In this document: piece after piece, positions 62,160-64,000 of the stretch | How positions within the stretch are numbered: position 1 is the stretch's first letter | How the letters are laid out: each line of letters opens with the position of its first letter | Notes under the pieces: generated by a model | Databases searched by the model: none | What the model was told of the DNA's origin: nothing | Seen by the model: only the letters and a program-made list of their open reading frames with translations | Source: QHXN01 sp032162705 | Lineage (GTDB): Bacteria > Acidobacteriota > Blastocatellia > Pyrinomonadales > Pyrinomonadaceae | Assembly: GCA_032162705.1 (NCBI GenBank) | Contig: JAVRON010000099.1 | Span: forward strand, 1 to 64,000 | Direction of reading: 5' to 3' | DNA: 64,000 nucleotides | Made by a program: the position numbers and the translations under genes

Positions 62160-62720
62160 ATGAGCGAAAAAGATGTCATCAAGGAGACGCGCCCGCGGAT
62201 GGAGGGGGCGGTCGAGGACTTGAGGAAGAAGCTGGCGACCATCCGGACGGGGCGCGCGGCCGTGAGCCTGCTCGACTCCGTCGTGGTCGAGTATTACGGC
62301 ACGCCGACGCCGCTCGGCCAGATGGCCTCGGTGCATGCGCCGGAGCCGAACATGCTGACGGTGCAGGCATGGGATCAGACGCAGCTCGGCGCAATCGAGA
62401 AGGCCATCCGCTCGGCAGACCTCGGCCTTAACCCTTCAAATGACGGCAAGCTCGTGCGCGTGCCCGTCCCGCCTCTGACCGAGGAGCGCCGCAAGCAACT
62501 CGCCAAGCAGGTTCACGAGGCAGCAGAGGAGCACCGCACGGCCATCCGCAACGTCCGCCGCGACTCAAACGACCGCCTCCGAAAGATGCTCAAGGACAAG
62601 CAGATTTCCGAGGACGCAGAGCGCGACGCACTCGCCGAAGTCCAGAAGCTGACAGACAACTACATCGGCAAGGTCGATGAGTTTGCCAAGTCGAAGGAGC
62701 AGGAGATTCTGAGCGTCTAG
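62160..62720 (+). CDS. frr: Ribosome recycling factor
   Basis: The 186-aa protein has the RRF pattern: MEGAVEDLRKKLATIRTGRAAVSLLDSVVVEYYGTPTPLGQMASV, IRSADLGLNPSNDGKLVRVPVPPLTEERRKQLAKQVHEAAEEHRTAIRNVRRDSNDRLRKM, and a final helix KEQEIL. It splits post-termination ribosomes with EF-G. GGAGAG lies before the ATG. Confidence 0.99.
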   Translation: MSEKDVIKETRPRMEGAVEDLRKKLATIRTGRAAVSLLDSVVVEYYGTPTPLGQMASVHAPEPNMLTVQAWDQTQLGAIEKAIRSADLGLNPSNDGKLVRVPVPPLTEERRKQLAKQVHEAAEEHRTAIRNVRRDSNDRLRKMLKDKQISEDAERDALAEVQKLTDNYIGKVDEFAKSKEQEILSV

Positions 62721-62784
62721 ACCGGAGAGGTTTAAGACGAAAACCGAAACCGCGTGCGCCTGAGCGAGCGTGTGTTTCAACCGT

Positions 62785-62837
62785 GAAGAGACGAAGGGCG
62801 CGAAGATTGAAATTGTCTTCGCGCCCTTTGTGTCTTC
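62785..62837. terminator. Hairpin after frr
   Basis: GAAGAGACGAAGGGCGCGAAGA pairs with TCTTCGCGCCCTTTGTGTCTTC around a short AT loop. It probably ends the frr transcript. Confidence 0.75.
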
Positions 62838-62856
62838 TTCGCAAGAGGGCAGTGAG

Positions 62857-62949
62857 GCAGAAGCCCGACCGTGAGGGAGGGCGTCTCAACTCTCGCTACT
62901 TGCTTCCTTAATGAACGTCTACGCCCTCCCTCACGGTCGGGCTTCCGCC
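62857..62949. repeat. Long inverted repeat between convergent frr and TonB-receptor genes
   Basis: The arms GCAGAAGCCCGACCGTGAGG and CCTCACGGTCGGGCTTCCGC are near-perfect complements around a 37-base loop. Together with the preceding hairpin it separates the converging genes. Confidence 0.85.
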
Positions 62950-62980
62950 ACCTACGCGCTACTCCCATCCAAACTTTGCT

Positions 62981-64000
62981 CTAGAAGCTGAACCGCACGG
63001 ACGCCGTGATGCGCCGGTTGCCCGCTGCCTGGTTGCCGCCGCCGAATCCGCCGCCGAGGGCGGAGAGCGACTGCCCGAAGCTGGGCGAACTCAGGTTACC
63101 CACCGGGTTGGAGAAATTCGTGTGGTTGAGCAGGTTCAGGAAGTTGAGCGAGAAGTTCAAGCTATAGCGCTTCTGCTCGCCGCCGCCGCCGGGGCCGCCC
63201 ATCGAAATCATCATCGGGCCGCCCATGCCGCCGCCGACCGGGCCGCCGCCACCACGTCCGCCGCCGCCACCTCCTCCGCGACCGCCTTCACCGCCGCCGC
63301 CACGCCCACCTTCACCGCCGCGCCCGGCACGGTCGCCGCCGCTCTTTCTGTCCGCCTCATTCTGAGCGGCGTTGGAGTCCGCCGCCTTCTTCGCTGCGGC
63401 GGCCCTCGTCGCGGGCGTGTCGCCGAAGCCGATGGTGCGGCCCACTCTCAGGTTGACGGAGAAGAAGCCGGGGCCTTCTGCGAAGTTGCGCGGGATGATT
63501 CTCTGTCCCGCCTTGGGGTTGATGTCGAAGTCTCCGTAGGGAGTGTGACGCAGGTCGGTCGCGGCGGTCTGCGCGTCGGCGAATGCCGGGCGGTCGTTGA
63601 AGATGCCGTCGCGGTTGTTGTCAAAGCCGGTCGTGATGTTGAAGGGCCGGCCCGTGTTCGCGATGATGATCGGGTTCAGCGAGAGCTTCAGATAGGGAAT
63701 GCCGAGCGAGCCGAAGAGGAAGAAGCGGTGGCGCGTGTCGAAAGACGTGCGCCCGTACTCGCCCGTCAGGTCGTACTGGTTGACGGGAAAGCCGCCGAAA
63801 TCCGTATCGCTCTGAGCCTTGCTGAGCGTGTAGTTGGCGCTCAGAGAGACGGCGCGATTGAACTGTTTGCTGACGCTGATGTTGAGTTGCTTCATGCTCT
63901 GCGTCCCCGAAGTCTCGTACTGATAGATGTTGCCGAGTTCGGGACGCGGGCGAAGGCCGGATGGCAGCGGCGCGTTGATGTTGCGCGAGCGCAAGACGTG
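62981..64000 (-). CDS. Oar-like TonB-dependent receptor, C-terminal part (cut by window end)
   Basis: This is the last 340 or so residues of a barrel protein: it opens in frame with the window edge and includes YETSGTQSMKQLNISVSKQFNRAVSLSANYTLSKAQSD, GRTSFDTRHRFFLFGSLGIP, and the barrel end NLLNHTNFSNPVGNLSSPSFGQ...NRRITASVRFSF, with terminal Phe for BAM recognition. An insertion of about 90 residues, mostly Gly-Arg repeats (RGGEGGRGGGG) followed by GGPMMISMGGPGGGG, lies in a surface loop. It is typical of large acidobacterial receptors of unknown substrate. Confidence 0.9.
   Translation of the reverse strand, partial: HVLRSRNINAPLPSGLRPRPELGNIYQYETSGTQSMKQLNISVSKQFNRAVSLSANYTLSKAQSDTDFGGFPVNQYDLTGEYGRTSFDTRHRFFLFGSLGIPYLKLSLNPIIIANTGRPFNITTGFDNNRDGIFNDRPAFADAQTAATDLRHTPYGDFDINPKAGQRIIPRNFAEGPGFFSVNLRVGRTIGFGDTPATRAAAAKKAADSNAAQNEADRKSGGDRAGRGGEGGRGGGGEGGRGGGGGGGRGGGGPVGGGMGGPMMISMGGPGGGGEQKRYSLNFSLNFLNLLNHTNFSNPVGNLSSPSFGQSLSALGGGFGGGNQAAGNRRITASVRFSF

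Overview
The window reads as a chromosomal segment of a high-GC, Gram-negative-type bacterium. The best fit is Acidobacteriota, probably a Blastocatellia/Pyrinomonadales-like lineage. This is inferred from Oar-like TonB-dependent receptors, a bacterial microcompartment (BMC) locus, an MglA/MglB pair, bacillithiol genes in a bacterium with lipoproteins and TonB receptors, and unusually many intergenic hairpin repeats. No rRNA, tRNA, CRISPR array, prophage or insertion sequence was recognised.

Layout. 1-5432 (minus strand): a BMC operon read from rex through a small secreted protein, a class II (fuculose-type) aldolase, an HExxH protein and a lipoprotein to one BMC-H hexamer protein, three EutN/CcmL pentamer proteins and a Cys-rich hypothetical protein; it may continue left of the window. 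5.5-13 kb: coiled-coil protein, ruvA-ruvB, a large secreted protein with N-terminal repeats, a YihY/BrkB membrane protein, queA and a RimI-like acetyltransferase. 13-14.4 kb: mglA/mglB polarity switch. 14.6-20.3 kb: a TPR protein, then yvcK-glmU-glmS for UDP-GlcNAc supply. 20.3-21.7 kb: an rRNA methyltransferase and a pseudogene scrap. 22-24.8 kb: two neighbouring genes with in-frame UGA codons, read here as selenoproteins (a peroxiredoxin and a PrdB/GrdB-like protein), then pfkA. 24.8-32.9 kb: greA, a GH19-type lytic enzyme, a CDP-alcohol phosphatidyltransferase, a zinc-ribbon membrane protein, a biotin carboxylase and its separate biotin carrier, and a HAD phosphatase. 33-35.8 kb: a TonB receptor and a CusF-like copper lipoprotein in DNA that looks less GC-rich. 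36-52 kb: a hexaheme cytochrome with a P460-like domain, mutL, bshC, a patatin-membrane fusion, ypdA, a membrane protein and an ACT-malic enzyme. 52-57.9 kb: a DUF2520 dehydrogenase, a large P-loop ATPase and an M48 protease. 58-62.7 kb: rplM-rpsI, rpsB-tsf, pyrH, frr. The right edge cuts an Oar-like TonB receptor.

Two results stand out. First, the selenoprotein pair: UGA replaces the peroxidatic Cys of a peroxiredoxin and the redox residue of a PrdB-like protein, each followed by a SECIS-like hairpin, with a good RBS before the first. Second, about eighteen long imperfect hairpins fill gaps between co-directional genes. Their arms are mostly built from degenerate 7-bp units (several unrelated sequence families, plus 8- and 9-bp variants). 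Thirteen end only 3-17 nt before a start codon, and most of those starts lack a Shine-Dalgarno sequence.

Other links: bshC and ypdA both serve bacillithiol metabolism; Rex (an NADH/NAD+ sensor) heads the BMC operon, as expected if the compartment handles aldehydes; yvcK, glmU and glmS adjoin as a cell-envelope precursor block. Protein names come from recalled family motifs read in the translations; no database search was run.
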